Shown here piece after piece: positions 18,328-28,183 of a stretch of DNA of 64,000 bases; within the stretch, counting starts at the first letter, position 1, and every line of letters begins with the position of its first letter. The position numbers and the translations under genes are program-made. The stretch spans positions 868,001-932,000 of the forward strand of contig NZ_CP115842.1 of assembly GCF_013318015.2 (NCBI RefSeq). The letters run 5' to 3'. Below the pieces are notes generated by a model that searched no databases, was not told the origin of the DNA, and was given only the letters and a program-made list of their open reading frames with translations. The DNA is from Agrobacterium tumefaciens (GTDB lineage: Bacteria; Pseudomonadota; Alphaproteobacteria; Rhizobiales; Rhizobiaceae).

Positions 18328-18660
18328 ATGCAGATCAATGACGTTATCGATATTGTGGAGGCCGCCAGCGCCACGCTTTCAGGCTCCAGCTTCAACGACG
18401 TCAATCTGTCGGGTACGGTGTTCAACGACGTCAATCTCGCCGGAACCAGCTTCAACCAGATCAACTTTTCCGGCGCGTCATTTACCGACAGCAACATGTC
18501 CGGCTGGTCGATCGACGACGTTAATCTTTCCGGTCTGAAACTGAGCAACGCCAACCTGTCCGGCGCGCAGATAACAGGATACCGAATGACAGGGATGAAG
18601 ATCGACGGCATTCCCGTCGAGGATCTGATGGCTGCCTACAAGGCGGCGCAGCAGGTGTGA
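18328..18660 (+). CDS. Pentapeptide-repeat protein
   Basis: About 110 aa from ATG 18328, preceded by AGAGGCAGG; an alternative GTG at 18250 would add 26 residues of ordinary composition. After a short helix, residues 15-75 consist of about eight A(D/N)LXX-like units (SFNDVNLSG, VFNDVNLAG, SFNQINFSG, and so on), which fold as a right-handed quadrilateral beta-helix. The C-terminus (GIPVEDLMAAYKAAQ) is helical. Such small proteins have varied roles; no signal peptide is seen and no function can be assigned. Confidence 0.8.
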   Translation: MQINDVIDIVEAASATLSGSSFNDVNLSGTVFNDVNLAGTSFNQINFSGASFTDSNMSGWSIDDVNLSGLKLSNANLSGAQITGYRMTGMKIDGIPVEDLMAAYKAAQQV

Positions 18661-18664
18661 ACCT

Positions 18665-19690
18665 TCACTCCACCAGCTTGAATTCCAACATCAGATTGCG
18701 CTGGAGAAATGAGTGATTGTCATCGGAAACGATGATGAGGCGTGTGGAACCATCAGGCCCCTTCACCACATCCATGCCTTCCATATTATCGATCTGGTAG
18801 ACCATGCCCGCTTCCAGCAGGATTTCGCCATCCACCACCGCGCCCGGCCTGATATCGGCAGCCTTGATGCGGCGGATGCGCATCCCCACCCCTTCAGCGA
18901 AATTGAAGCGGCGCTCCAGAAGCAGCAGGTCGCCATTGGGCAGGAAAGCACCGTCCGTCACGTCGAATGAGGGGTGATGGGTGACCGCGAATGTGCCCTT
19001 CAACGGGCCTTCCAGTATGGCGGCGAGAAGATTGCCGTCGGCATCGATGCTTTTCTCAGCCACCACGACAAGGGCACCGGCAAGCGGCGAATCGGCCGGC
19101 GAGACCGCAAGGGCCTCCATGCCGCCATTGTGGCGCAGTTCGCTGTTGGGAATGAGATGAGGCAGGCGGCTGAGCGGCTTTGAGGTCTCGAACCCCGGAT
19201 CGGGATAGGCGTCGATCCTGTGCCGCTGCTCGTAGCTGACGAATACCTTGCCATCCCGCAGCGCCAGACCTTCCGCATCCATTTCCATCTTGCGGGAGGG
19301 TTCACCGCCGCTGGCATCCAGCATGGCAGTGATACGCACGTCAGCCAACCCGGACAGCGCGCCCGACGGGCCGCGTGCGATCTTGCCCGTGAGCCAGTGG
19401 CCGGTATCCAGCACAGCAACGAATTCCTGCCCGTTTGGGCGAAAGCGGATGGAGGATATGGCACCGAATAGTTTTTCCGGCGTGCTCATCACCATGCCGC
19501 CGATAAATTCCAGCTTGCCGAAACGCCTGGCGCTGGTGCCGACCTCGAAGCCTGACAACAGACGGACGCTGACCGGAACATCGATGGTCGACGCGCCGAT
19601 GGGAACCGGAACGAGCGCTGCGACCGCAAGAACTGCAGCTACGGCCAGCGATTTACAGGAAAGAAAAGCCCGGCCCCGCTTATCCCGCAC
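18665..19690 (-). CDS. Exported esterase-like/phytase-like protein
   Basis: The protein belongs to the esterase-like activity of phytase family (PF13449), a beta-propeller-like fold. I favour GTG 19690 as start: it gives [20 protein letters not shown], a normal signal peptide ending near PIGAS, has AAGG 8-9 bases upstream, and overlaps cobT by 11 bases. A frame beginning at 19744 would overlap cobT more and bury the signal. Typical blocks are [18 protein letters not shown], and [14 protein letters not shown]. Substrate unknown. It is the last gene of the dnaJ-like-cobS-cobT run. Confidence 0.82.
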   Translation of the reverse strand: MRDKRGRAFLSCKSLAVAAVLAVAALVPVPIGASTIDVPVSVRLLSGFEVGTSARRFGKLEFIGGMVMSTPEKLFGAISSIRFRPNGQEFVAVLDTGHWLTGKIARGPSGALSGLADVRITAMLDASGGEPSRKMEMDAEGLALRDGKVFVSYEQRHRIDAYPDPGFETSKPLSRLPHLIPNSELRHNGGMEALAVSPADSPLAGALVVVAEKSIDADGNLLAAILEGPLKGTFAVTHHPSFDVTDGAFLPNGDLLLLERRFNFAEGVGMRIRRIKAADIRPGAVVDGEILLEAGMVYQIDNMEGMDVVKGPDGSTRLIIVSDDNHSFLQRNLMLEFKLVE

Positions 19691-21581
19691 GGCGAACCTT
19701 GCGGGACGAGCTGGCGGTATTGGTATCCTCGAAGAGAGCAGCAAGCTGTTCGGTCATCGCGCCAGCCAGTTCGTCCGCATCCACGATCGTCACGGCGCGA
19801 CGGTAATAACGCGTCACATCATGGCCGATACCGATCGCCAGAAGCTCCACCGGCGAACGTGTCTCGATCTGTTCGATAACGGCGCGCAGGTGCCGCTCCA
19901 GATAGTTACCCGCATTGACCGACAGCGTCGAATCGTCCACCGGCGCACCGTCCGAAATCATCATCATGATCTTGCGCTGCTCGGGGCGGCCGATGAGGCG
20001 GTTATGCGCCCACATCAGCGCTTCGCCGTCAATGTTTTCCTTCAGCAGGCCTTCACGCATCATTAGGCCAAGATTGCGCCGTGCACGCCGCCAGGGTGCA
20101 TCCGCCGACTTGTAGATGATATGGCGCAAATCATTGAGCCGACCCGGCGAGCCGGGTTTGCCGCTGGCCAGCCATTGCTCGCGCGACTGACCGCCCTTCC
20201 ACGCCTTGGTGGTGAAGCCGAGAATCTCCACCTTCACACCCGACCGTTCCAGCGTACGCGCAAGAATATCGGCGCAGGTGGCCGCAACCGTGATCGGGCG
20301 GCCACGCATCGAACCCGAATTGTCGATGACGAGCGAAACCACCGTGTCGCGGAACTTGGTGTCGCGCTCCTTCTTGAAGGAGAGCGGCTGCATGGGATCG
20401 ATGATAAGCCGCACGAGGCGAGCCGGATCGAGATAGCCCTCTTCCAGATCGAAATCCCACGAACGGTTCTGCTGCGCCATCAGGCGGCGTTGCAGCCGGT
20501 TCGCCAGACGTCCGACGGCGCCCTGAAGATGGGCGAGCTGTTTGTCGAGAAACGCGCGCAGGCGGTCAAGCTCCGCCTCGTCGCACAGTTCCTCGGCGTG
20601 GATTTCCTCGTCGAATTCCTGGGTGAATATGCGGTAGTCGACCTTCTCGTTGAAATCGTCGAAGGGGCTGTTGGGGCGGCGGGTCTCGCCGGGCGTCTCG
20701 GAATCCTCATCGAGATCGTCGGACATTTCCTCGTCCGACATCTCGGCGCCGTCCATCTCGCCTTCTTCCATCTCCTCCTGCGAGGCCTCGCTTTCATCAG
20801 CGGGCGTCGCATCGGAACCGGCTTCTTCCTCGACCTGTTCTTCTTCGGTCTCGTTAGTGCGCGGCTGCTCCTCGTCGGATTCTGCCTCCTGGCTTTCCGG
20901 CTCGTTATCGTCGTCGCCGAATTCCTCCGCCATCTGCATGGAGGTCAGCATCTTGCGCACCAGCCGCGAAAAAGCCTTCTGGTCGCCAATCACCTTGGAA
21001 AGGTCGCTCAGGTCGCCGGCAGCCTTGTCCTCGATGAAGTCGCGCCACAGGTCGAGAACCTTGCCGGCACTGGCCGGTGGCTTTTCGCCGGTCAGCTTCT
21101 CGCGCACCAAAAGGGCGACGGCTTCGGCAAGCGGTGCATCGTCCTTCGTGTTGATGCCCGAAAAATTCGCCTTGGCATATTTTTCCGTGTTCATGGCCTG
21201 AATGTTGGAGGCCATGCCCGGCATGCGCAGTGCACCGATGGATTCCACCCGCGCCTGCTCAACAGCGTCAAAGATCAACCGCGCCTCGGCACCCTGCGGC
21301 GACATCACCGCATGGGTGTCAGCGTCATGGCAGGCAAGGCGAAGCGCCATGGAATCGCCAAGGCCACGGGTGACGGCGATTTCCTGCGCGGTGGGTTTCT
21401 TGGAAATTTCCGGCAGGCGCATGCGCTCTCCGGCAAGGCCAGGCCGCTCATTGGCGAAAACGACCTCAACCTCTGCATCGCCGGCAACCGATCGCACACA
21501 TCCGGCAATCGCCTGACGCAACGGTTCGGTATCGACCGCCGTACCCGGTTTTGCTCTGGAATTGTCGCCGCGCGCTGCCAT
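19680..21581 (-). CDS. cobT: Cobaltochelatase subunit CobT
   Basis: With CobS it forms the AAA+/VWA chaperone that drives CobN to insert cobalt into hydrogenobyrinic diamide in aerobic cobalamin synthesis. Residues about 215-305 are an extremely acidic Glu/Asp/Ser linker, a CobT hallmark. The C-terminal von Willebrand A domain carries the metal-ion site [12 protein letters not shown] and the later [15 protein letters not shown] elements. 633 aa is normal. CobS lies upstream on the same strand, 107 bp away. No cobN is in this window, so the chelatase is split in the genome. Confidence 0.96.
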   Translation of the reverse strand: MAARGDNSRAKPGTAVDTEPLRQAIAGCVRSVAGDAEVEVVFANERPGLAGERMRLPEISKKPTAQEIAVTRGLGDSMALRLACHDADTHAVMSPQGAEARLIFDAVEQARVESIGALRMPGMASNIQAMNTEKYAKANFSGINTKDDAPLAEAVALLVREKLTGEKPPASAGKVLDLWRDFIEDKAAGDLSDLSKVIGDQKAFSRLVRKMLTSMQMAEEFGDDDNEPESQEAESDEEQPRTNETEEEQVEEEAGSDATPADESEASQEEMEEGEMDGAEMSDEEMSDDLDEDSETPGETRRPNSPFDDFNEKVDYRIFTQEFDEEIHAEELCDEAELDRLRAFLDKQLAHLQGAVGRLANRLQRRLMAQQNRSWDFDLEEGYLDPARLVRLIIDPMQPLSFKKERDTKFRDTVVSLVIDNSGSMRGRPITVAATCADILARTLERSGVKVEILGFTTKAWKGGQSREQWLASGKPGSPGRLNDLRHIIYKSADAPWRRARRNLGLMMREGLLKENIDGEALMWAHNRLIGRPEQRKIMMMISDGAPVDDSTLSVNAGNYLERHLRAVIEQIETRSPVELLAIGIGHDVTRYYRRAVTIVDADELAGAMTEQLAALFEDTNTASSSRKVRRAG

Positions 21582-21688
21582 TGTCTTTCCTGTCAGTTGT
21601 CGACGCTTCGGAGCCGCCCATCCAAGGATGCGCGGCCCGCCGGCGTCTTCAAGTCATCGGTGATGTTCTCCGGACAAGCCGGGGAAGA

Positions 21689-22678
21689 TCAGGCGCTGAG
21701 AACGATGTTCGCAGCACTTTCCTTCAGCTCGACGCCGAAAGCCCGCTGATATTGTTCGGCAACCAGCGTGCGCTCCAGTTCGTCGCACTTGTTGAGGAAG
21801 GTCACGCGGAACGCAAAGGCGAGATCGCCAAAGATTTCCGCATTTTCCGCCCAGGTAATGACGGTACGCGGGCTCATGACCGTGGAAAGGTCGCCATTGA
21901 CGAAGGCCGAACGGGTAAGATCGGCCACACGCACCATCTTGGAGACGGTTTCGCGACCCTTCGGATTGTTGAGGCTCTTTACCTTTGCGGCAATGATGTT
22001 CACTTCCTGCTCATGCGGCAGGTAGTTCAGCGTGGTGACGATGGACCAGCGGTCCATCTGCGCCTGGTTGATCTGCTGCGTGCCGTGGTAAAGGCCCGTC
22101 GTGTCGCCGAGGCCGACCGTGTTGGCGGTCGCAAAAATGCGGAAGGCGGGGTGAGGACGGATAACGCGGCTCTGGTCGAGCAGCGTCAGGCGGCCCGAGG
22201 ATTCCAGCACGCGCTGGATGACGAACATCACGTCCGGGCGACCGGCATCGTATTCGTCGAAGACAAGCGCGACATTGTGCTGGTAGGCCCAGGGCAAAAT
22301 GCCGTCCTTGAATTCGGTGACCTGCTTGCCGTCTTTGAGGACGATGGCGTCCTTGCCGACGAGGTCGATACGGCTGACGTGGCTGTCAAGATTGACGCGC
22401 ACGCAGGGCCAGTTCAGGCGGGCAGCTACCTGCTCAATATGGGTGGACTTGCCCGTGCCGTGAAAGCCGGAAACCATGACGCGTCGGTTGTGAGCAAAAC
22501 CGGCAAGAATAGCGAGCGTCGTATCGCGGTCGAAAAGATAGTCGGGATCAAGGTCGGGCACATAGGCGTCGCCCTGCGAATAGGCGGGAACCCGCAGATC
22601 CGTATCAATGCCGAAAACCTCCCGCACGGACACCGTCGTGTCGGGCAGGTTGGAAATATCAAGGTCGATTTTGCTCAT
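21689..22678 (-). CDS. cobS: Cobaltochelatase subunit CobS (AAA+ ATPase)
   Basis: The MoxR-type AAA+ partner of CobT. ATG 22678 ([13 protein letters not shown], 329 aa) matches the family start and has GGAGA before it; the frame is open nine codons further. Walker A is GFHGTGKST, Walker [13 protein letters not shown], and the sensor/Arg-finger region [21 protein letters not shown] is intact. It forms a hexameric ring in the cytosol. It follows the DnaJ-like gene by 68 bp and precedes cobT. No cobalamin-riboswitch-like sequence is apparent in that short gap. Confidence 0.96.
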   Translation of the reverse strand: MSKIDLDISNLPDTTVSVREVFGIDTDLRVPAYSQGDAYVPDLDPDYLFDRDTTLAILAGFAHNRRVMVSGFHGTGKSTHIEQVAARLNWPCVRVNLDSHVSRIDLVGKDAIVLKDGKQVTEFKDGILPWAYQHNVALVFDEYDAGRPDVMFVIQRVLESSGRLTLLDQSRVIRPHPAFRIFATANTVGLGDTTGLYHGTQQINQAQMDRWSIVTTLNYLPHEQEVNIIAAKVKSLNNPKGRETVSKMVRVADLTRSAFVNGDLSTVMSPRTVITWAENAEIFGDLAFAFRVTFLNKCDELERTLVAEQYQRAFGVELKESAANIVLSA

Positions 22679-22746
22679 CACGTCTCCAAGGCGGGCGGCG
22701 GCCACCCGGCCACATCATCAATCAGGCGGTAAACACGAACGTTGGC

Positions 22747-23385
22747 TTAGCAGAAACCTGACTGCTTTAACAATTGATATGCTTGAACAACAGCCCGAAA
22801 ACGTTCTTCAGAGCCGCGATCGCCACCATTAGCATCAGGATGGTGCTTTTTGACAAGCTCCTTATAGCGCCTTTTTATCTCTTCCTGCTTTGCACCCGCA
22901 GAAAGGCCGAGCGTATCGAAGGCTTTCGCCTCCAGCGTCTTCAACTTGCGGTCCTGCTGCAGGCGCTGGCCGCCGGCCTTTGCCCCGTTTGCATAACCAT
23001 TCGTGAAGCCAAAAGGATCGCGGATGCGGGCATTGGCCGCGCCCGCCGCGCCGGAACGCAGCGTGGAGTGCAGCGGGCTGTCGCGCGCAGTCTTGTTCAC
23101 GCCAACCGTCCAGGTGGGACGATGGCCGGTGATCGCTTCCTTCTGGTAACGGGCGATCTCGGTGTCAGACAGCCCGGAGAAATAATTATAGCCCTTATTG
23201 TATTCCTTCACATGCTCGAAACAGAACAGGAAGAATTGCCCCTCGGCATTGCGGCCGACAGGTGCACGGTGAGCGCCCGGCTTGTCGCATCCGTCCCACT
23301 GGCAGGTCGGGGCCTGAACCTCAGGTTCCCTGTCCCTTTTTCTGCGTGTACGGATGCGGTCGAAATATTTCGAATCCAGTTTCAT
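22747..23385 (-). CDS. C-terminal J-domain protein (DnaJ-like)
   Basis: About 212 aa from ATG 23385 (MKLDSKYFDRIR). The J domain is at the C-terminus (about residues 150-212), with HPD in KKHHPDANGGD, so it can stimulate an Hsp70 ATPase. The N-terminal part has a Cys/His cluster, CQWDGCDKPGAHRAP and FLFCFEHVKEYN, a possible zinc site. This architecture is common next to cobST and bolA in rhizobia. Client and partner are unknown; a role in chelatase assembly is only suggested by position. Confidence 0.87.
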   Translation of the reverse strand: MKLDSKYFDRIRTRRKRDREPEVQAPTCQWDGCDKPGAHRAPVGRNAEGQFFLFCFEHVKEYNKGYNYFSGLSDTEIARYQKEAITGHRPTWTVGVNKTARDSPLHSTLRSGAAGAANARIRDPFGFTNGYANGAKAGGQRLQQDRKLKTLEAKAFDTLGLSAGAKQEEIKRRYKELVKKHHPDANGGDRGSEERFRAVVQAYQLLKQSGFC

Positions 23386-23500
23386 GATGCCCTGATTATG
23401 GGGTGCGAAAAGGCGCACAACAAGAATTGACAAAGCGGAATGTTGCAGGCTTTTAGGTAGCCCCTTTTAAAGACCAGCCAACAGGATTGGAGCCCATCGC

Positions 23501-23782
23501 ATGTCCCTGCGAGAACGCATAGAAACAAAGCTTCGGCAAAGCTTTTCGCCGGAACGCCTGGTGGTGATCGATGAAAGCCAGATGCATGCCGGCCATCAGC
23601 CGGACATAACCGGCACCGGCGAGACGCATATGCGTGTTCAGATAGTGTCTGAAAGCTTCGCAGGCAAGTCACGCATTGACCGCCACCGGGCGATCAATGC
23701 ACTTTTGAAACAGGAACTCGACGCCGGGCTGCATGCCCTCGCCATCGAGGCGGCGGCGCCGGGGGAGCCGACGCGGTTCTAG
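23501..23782 (+). CDS. bolA: BolA family protein
   Basis: 93 aa with the BolA fold: an N-terminal helix, the ESQMHAGHQ loop with the His used for Fe-S binding with monothiol glutaredoxins, and the FxGxSxxxRHRxI helix-turn segment (here FAGKSRIDRHRAINALL). Involved in iron-sulfur trafficking and cell-shape or stress regulation in other bacteria. It is divergent from the DnaJ-like gene and converges on aroB. Confidence 0.92.
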   Translation: MSLRERIETKLRQSFSPERLVVIDESQMHAGHQPDITGTGETHMRVQIVSESFAGKSRIDRHRAINALLKQELDAGLHALAIEAAAPGEPTRF

Positions 23783-23801
23783 GTAACGCGCGCCTTAAGC
23801 C

Positions 23802-24935
23802 TCAGCCGGGATGCTTTTCCGACAGGAAAGACTGCACCTCGGACGTCGCGACATCGTCGGCCACGAAGGACTGGCCGATGCCGTGGGTGAGGATGAAGGT
23901 GAGCTTGCCGCCCTTGACCTTCTTGTCCTGCGCAATTGCCGCCATCAGCATCTCGACCGGCGGCAGTTCACCTGGAATATCCTTCATTGACACTGGCAGA
24001 CCAACCGCCTTGAGGTGCGCTTCGACGCGCGCGGCATCATCAGGGCTTGCAAGGTTGAGGCGGGCGGAAAACTGGTGCGCCAGCACCATGCCGATGGCGA
24101 CACCTTCGCCGTGCACCAGCCGCTTGCTGTCATAATTCGTTGCTGCCTCCAGCGCGTGGCCGAATGTGTGGCCGAGGTTCAGAAGGGCGCGTACGCCGTT
24201 TTCCTTCTCGTCGGCCACCACCACATCGGCCTTCGCCTGGCAGCTTGTGGCAATCGCCTGGATGCGGGCGGGACCGCCGGTGCGGATTTCATCCCAGTTC
24301 TTTTCCAGCCAGAAGAAGAAGTCCGGCTTGTCGATCAAGCCATATTTCACCACCTCGGCGTAACCGGCGCGGAATTCGCGCTCGCTCAGCGTATCGAGCA
24401 CCGCCGTATCGGCCAGCACCAGATCGGGCTGATGGAAAACGCCGACAAGGTTCTTGCCTTGGCGGGTATTGATGCCCGTCTTGCCGCCGACGGAGGAATC
24501 CACCTGCGACAGAAGCGAGGTCGGTATCTGCACGAAACGCACGCCGCGACGCACGATGCCCGCCGCAAAACCGGCGAGATCGCCGATAACACCGCCGCCA
24601 AGCGCAATCACCGCATCGTTGCGCTCCACCCGTGCGGAGAGAACGGCATCGCAAACAGTGACCAGATGTTCGAAGCTCTTGGTCTTCTCGCCCGCAGGCA
24701 AGGTCAGCGAAACGGCCTCGATGCCATCCGTCTGCAGGCCGTCCATCAGGCCTTCGAGGTAAAGCGGTGCAACATGCTCGTCAGTGATGATAGCGGCACG
24801 CCTGCCCTTCAGCCGCGACGAAATCTCGCCGCCCGCCCTGCCGATCAGGCCCGGTCCGATCAGAATGTCGTAAGCGCGCTCACCGAGCGGCACATGGACA
24901 AGACGTTCGTCGGTGTGGATTTCGGAAGGCGTCAT
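23802..24935 (-). CDS. aroB: 3-dehydroquinate synthase
   Basis: Second step of the shikimate pathway: converts DAHP to 3-dehydroquinate with NAD and a divalent metal. 377 aa. NAD-binding ALGGGVIGDLAGF, substrate segment VDSSVGGKTGIN, and metal ligands Glu/His/His in ...FGHALE and HGEGVAIGM are all present. It starts 5 bp after the aroK stop, so the two are one operon. Confidence 0.97.
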   Translation of the reverse strand: MTPSEIHTDERLVHVPLGERAYDILIGPGLIGRAGGEISSRLKGRRAAIITDEHVAPLYLEGLMDGLQTDGIEAVSLTLPAGEKTKSFEHLVTVCDAVLSARVERNDAVIALGGGVIGDLAGFAAGIVRRGVRFVQIPTSLLSQVDSSVGGKTGINTRQGKNLVGVFHQPDLVLADTAVLDTLSEREFRAGYAEVVKYGLIDKPDFFFWLEKNWDEIRTGGPARIQAIATSCQAKADVVVADEKENGVRALLNLGHTFGHALEAATNYDSKRLVHGEGVAIGMVLAHQFSARLNLASPDDAARVEAHLKAVGLPVSMKDIPGELPPVEMLMAAIAQDKKVKGGKLTFILTHGIGQSFVADDVATSEVQSFLSEKHPG

Positions 24936-24940
24936 GATGC

Positions 24941-25522
24941 TCAGTCTTTCTGTTCAAGGCCGGCGATGGCGGCCAGCACTTCGGTCACGATGATCTCCTT
25001 GCGGACATCGCGGGATTCGATGGTCAGATCCGCTTCCGCATAGATCGGATAACGTTTCTCCATCAGAGCCGCCAGCGTGGCCTTGGGGTTTTCGGTCTTG
25101 AGAAGCGGGCGATGATCACGCTTGTTGACCCTTTCCCACAAAACCTCGATATCGGCCTTCAGCCACAGCGACACACTGCCGCGCGTGATGTGCCGGCGGG
25201 TATTGTCGTTGATGAAAGCGCCGCCGCCGGTAGAAATGACCTTGGGGCCACCGCGCAGCAGCCGCTTGACGACCCGCGTTTCCAGCGCCCGGAACTCCTC
25301 CTCGCCATAGGTGGCGAAAAGTTCGGCTATCGTCATGCGGGAAACACGCTCGATTTCGACATCCGTGTCGATGAAGGAGACCTTGAGCTGCTGGGCGACC
25401 ATGCGACCGATCGCGGACTTTCCAGCCCCCATCAGTCCGACAAAGACGACGTTGCGCCCGGCGAGCTTGGCCCGCGCTTGCTCCCCGAGTGTGACCGGGA
25501 CAGATAAATTCTTTTCATTCAT
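24941..25522 (-). CDS. aroK: Shikimate kinase
   Basis: Phosphorylates shikimate at O3. 193 aa. Walker A GLMGAGKSAIGR is at about residues 29-40, the shikimate-binding DTDVEIER with the conserved Asp follows, and the STGGGAF Walker B-like loop and the LID arginine region are present. The N-terminal 20 residues are longer than in E. coli, as in other rhizobia. First gene of aroK-aroB; divergent from the small membrane protein-xerD pair. Confidence 0.96.
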   Translation of the reverse strand: MNEKNLSVPVTLGEQARAKLAGRNVVFVGLMGAGKSAIGRMVAQQLKVSFIDTDVEIERVSRMTIAELFATYGEEEFRALETRVVKRLLRGGPKVISTGGGAFINDNTRRHITRGSVSLWLKADIEVLWERVNKRDHRPLLKTENPKATLAALMEKRYPIYAEADLTIESRDVRKEIIVTEVLAAIAGLEQKD

Positions 25523-25710
25523 AAAATTGAAAGCCCGTTTGGCATGGATATCTGCAAATGTTTACGAAGCGTCAAGCCAAATTGCTGACTGAATTGCGTT
25601 GAATCACATTCATCGCCGCATGCGGCAGCGGCGGACTACCGCTTTTTGATCTTGTCGCCGCTTTCGCTGCACCGCATATACCTTCAGACAGCCACCCTCA
25701 CGGAGCCGCC

Positions 25711-25884
25711 ATGCCAACCCTCTTCCGCTTCACGATGATACTGGCAACCATCGCGGGGCTGATCTATGGCGGCATGGTGCTGCTGGTCATGTTCGTCAAG
25801 CCCAATGATCGCGAGGTGACGGTGCGCATTCCTTCCGAGCGGCTGAACCCGCCGTCGGCGGAGCCGGCAAGGCGCACCCCATGA
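25711..25884 (+). CDS. Small single-span membrane protein, coupled to xerD
   Basis: A 57-aa frame from ATG 25711, beginning [20 protein letters not shown]. One membrane helix covers about residues 6-28; the C-terminal part is charged and then Pro/Arg-rich. CGGAGCC precedes the ATG. Its TGA (25882-25884) overlaps the xerD start as ATGA, which supports real translation. Function unknown; small proteins at this position upstream of xerD occur in related bacteria. Confidence 0.75.
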   Translation: MPTLFRFTMILATIAGLIYGGMVLLVMFVKPNDREVTVRIPSERLNPPSAEPARRTP

Positions 25885-26876
25885 GTAGCAAAGAGATGAG
25901 CGGGCGGGACGGCGCGCGGCTCGAAAGTTTTCTGGAAATGATGAGCGCCGAACGGGGTGCCGCCGCCAATACGCTCTCTTCTTACGAACGCGACCTTTCC
26001 GATCTGCGTGAATTTCTCGGTGGCCGAGGCCAGTCCTTGATGGAAGCCGCCACGGCAGACCTGTCGGCCTATCTGACCCATCTTTCCACTCAGGGCTTTG
26101 CAGCCACGTCGCAGGCAAGACGCCTGTCTTCCATGCGGCAATTCTACCGGTTCCTCTATTCTGAAGGACTTCGCGGCGACGACCCGACCGGTACCATCGA
26201 TGCACCCAAGAAGGGCCTCACCTTGCCCAAGACGATGAGCGTCGCGGACGTGACAAAACTTCTTGGCATCGCTGCTGAAGAGGCCGCCTTAACCGGCCCC
26301 GGCCAGCTTGCCCGCATCCGCATGCATCTCCTGCTCGAACTTCTCTACGCGACCGGCATGCGCGTCAGCGAACTCGTTTCGCTGCCGGTCAAGGTTTTGC
26401 GCCAGGAGGGACGCTTCCTGATGATCCGCGGCAAGGGCAACAAGGACCGCATGGTGTTGCTGTCTCGCGCGGCCATCGAGGCGATGGAAAAATACGACGC
26501 GGCCAGGAAGTCGCTCGTACCTGAGAAAAGCAGGACGCCCGCGTCCCCCAAAAAGGCTGACAGTCCGGAAAGTCCGTGGCTGTTTCCTTCAAACAGCAAG
26601 GAAGGGCATCTGCCGCGACAGGTTTTCGCCCGCGACCTGAAGGACATTGCCATTCGCGCGGGCCTCAATCCCTCGGCGGTGTCACCGCATGTCCTGCGCC
26701 ACGCCTTTGCCAGCCACCTTCTGCAGAACGGCGCCGACCTGCGCGCCGTGCAGGAACTGCTCGGCCATTCCGACATTTCCACGACACAAATCTATACACA
26801 TGTGCTGGAAGAACGCCTGCAAGAGCTGGTACAAACACATCACCCCCTTGCCAAACAGGGCAAAAACCTTGATTAG
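25881..26876 (+). CDS. xerD: Site-specific tyrosine recombinase XerD
   Basis: Resolves chromosome dimers at dif together with XerC. 331 aa with the full catalytic set: R161 (TGMRVSEL), K185 (RGKGNKDR), H270 and R273 (HVLRHAF), H296 (LGHSD) and Y305 (TTQIYTHV). The N-terminal core-binding domain covers about residues 12-100. A short Lys/Ser/Pro-rich insertion at 205-232 is typical of rhizobial XerD. As a housekeeping gene next to accA and aroK it is not evidence of a mobile element. Confidence 0.95.
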   Translation: MSSKEMSGRDGARLESFLEMMSAERGAAANTLSSYERDLSDLREFLGGRGQSLMEAATADLSAYLTHLSTQGFAATSQARRLSSMRQFYRFLYSEGLRGDDPTGTIDAPKKGLTLPKTMSVADVTKLLGIAAEEAALTGPGQLARIRMHLLLELLYATGMRVSELVSLPVKVLRQEGRFLMIRGKGNKDRMVLLSRAAIEAMEKYDAARKSLVPEKSRTPASPKKADSPESPWLFPSNSKEGHLPRQVFARDLKDIAIRAGLNPSAVSPHVLRHAFASHLLQNGADLRAVQELLGHSDISTTQIYTHVLEERLQELVQTHHPLAKQGKNLD

Positions 26877-26939
26877 AGCGACCGGAACCGCCGGATAATC
26901 CGGCTCAAACCTTGCGCAAAACGATCGGAAACGGATCTC

Positions 26940-27893
26940 ATGCACAATTATCTCGACTTCGAAAAACCTATCTCGGACCTTGAAGGCAAGATCATCGAGC
27001 TGAAGAAGCTTGCCGATGAAGACGAGAGCATAGACACCTCGGAGGAGATCAATCGCCTGGAATCACGCGTCAATGACGCGATGCAGGATATCTATTCCAA
27101 GCTGAACGCGTGGCAGAAAACGCAGGTCGCGCGCCATCCGCAGCGCCCGCATTTCGTCGATTACGCCAAGGCGCTGTTCACGGATTTCACGCCACTTGCA
27201 GGCGACCGCAAATTTTCCGAAGACGCTGCCATCCAGGCGGGCCTTGCCCGCTTTAATGGCCAGCCCGTCGCCATTATCGGCCAGGAAAAGGGCAATGACA
27301 CCAAAAGCCGCCTGAAGCACAATTTCGGCAGCCCGCGTCCGGAAGGTTACCGCAAGGCGATCCGCGTGCTGGAACTGGCTGACCGCTTCTCGCTGCCGGT
27401 CGTGACCCTTATCGATACCGCTGGTGCCTATCCCGGTGTCGGCGCAGAAGAGCGCGGTCAGGCAGAAGCCATCGCCCGCTCGACGGAAATGTGCCTCAAC
27501 GTCAAGGTGCCGATCGTCTCCGTCGTCATCGGCGAAGGCGGCTCGGGCGGCGCAATCGCGATCGCCACGGGCAACCGCGTCTACATGCTCGAACATGCGA
27601 TCTATTCGGTGATTTCGCCGGAAGGTGCCGCTTCCATTCTCTGGCGCGATTCGACCCGTGCCAAGGAAGCCGCGACCAACATGAAAATCACCTCGGAAGA
27701 TCTGAAGTCGCTTGGCGTCATCGACGGCATCATTCCCGAGCCGATGGGCGGCGCGCATCGTGATCCGGCGGCCGTGATTGGTGCCACCGGCGACGTTATC
27801 GCCAAGGCGCTCGCCGATCTTTCGCAGCGCTCGGGCACGCAGCTGCGCGCCGAACGCCGCCAGAAATTCCTGGATATCGGCAGAAACCTTTAG
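26940..27893 (+). CDS. accA: Acetyl-CoA carboxylase, carboxyltransferase subunit alpha
   Basis: Transfers the carboxyl group from biotin-BCCP to acetyl-CoA, with AccD; first committed step of fatty-acid synthesis. 317 aa. Family blocks NFGSPRPEGYRKA, TLIDTAGAYPGVGAEERGQ and VIGEGGSGGAIAI, the oxyanion-hole glycines, are intact, and the N-terminal helical hairpin is normal. It lies 63 bp after xerD on the same strand. No terminator follows immediately; a repeat-like sequence does. Confidence 0.97.
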   Translation: MHNYLDFEKPISDLEGKIIELKKLADEDESIDTSEEINRLESRVNDAMQDIYSKLNAWQKTQVARHPQRPHFVDYAKALFTDFTPLAGDRKFSEDAAIQAGLARFNGQPVAIIGQEKGNDTKSRLKHNFGSPRPEGYRKAIRVLELADRFSLPVVTLIDTAGAYPGVGAEERGQAEAIARSTEMCLNVKVPIVSVVIGEGGSGGAIAIATGNRVYMLEHAIYSVISPEGAASILWRDSTRAKEAATNMKITSEDLKSLGVIDGIIPEPMGGAHRDPAAVIGATGDVIAKALADLSQRSGTQLRAERRQKFLDIGRNL

Positions 27894-27955
27894 AGCGTTT
27901 CCAGTAAAAGTGCGCAGCGGTTTACGTGCGGAAATGCGCAAAAAGAGGCAGTTAG
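27894..27955. repeat. Rhizobial intergenic repeat (candidate)
   Basis: Directly after accA, the sequence GAGCGTTTCCAGTAAAAGTG, followed by GCGCAGCGGTTTACG and GGAAATGCGCAAAAA, matches a motif type that I recall as frequent between genes in Rhizobium and Agrobacterium. GCGCA occurs as GCGCA/TGCGC arms that can pair. Only one clear copy is in this window, so repeat status relies on memory. The rest of the gap to 28183 shows no gene. Confidence 0.4.
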
Positions 27956-28183
27956 ATTTTTTGGTGGATCAAAAAGAAGCCAAAACAATCTAGCTCCAGC
28001 CTTATTTTCCTTGAATCTCGCCCCAACTCGGCCATAGTCCGGTCACATCAACAGATGTATCGGCGGCCGCAGGGGCGGGTCCGATTTGAGTTAAGAAGAT
28101 GTAAACGGTTAATACCGTATTTAAAATACACGCGGGACGGTGTAGAACTCCGTCGCCCGTGCCATCGTCTTTCGGATCAGATC

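Noticed and set aside
20121..21749. 542-codon open frame on the plus strand opposite cobT
   Set aside because: Shadow of the cobT coding strand; the leucine-rich stretch is the complement of the acidic Glu/Asp linker.
25881..26876. Tyrosine recombinase as sign of an integrated element
   Set aside because: It is the chromosomal xerD in its usual neighbourhood beside accA and aroK.
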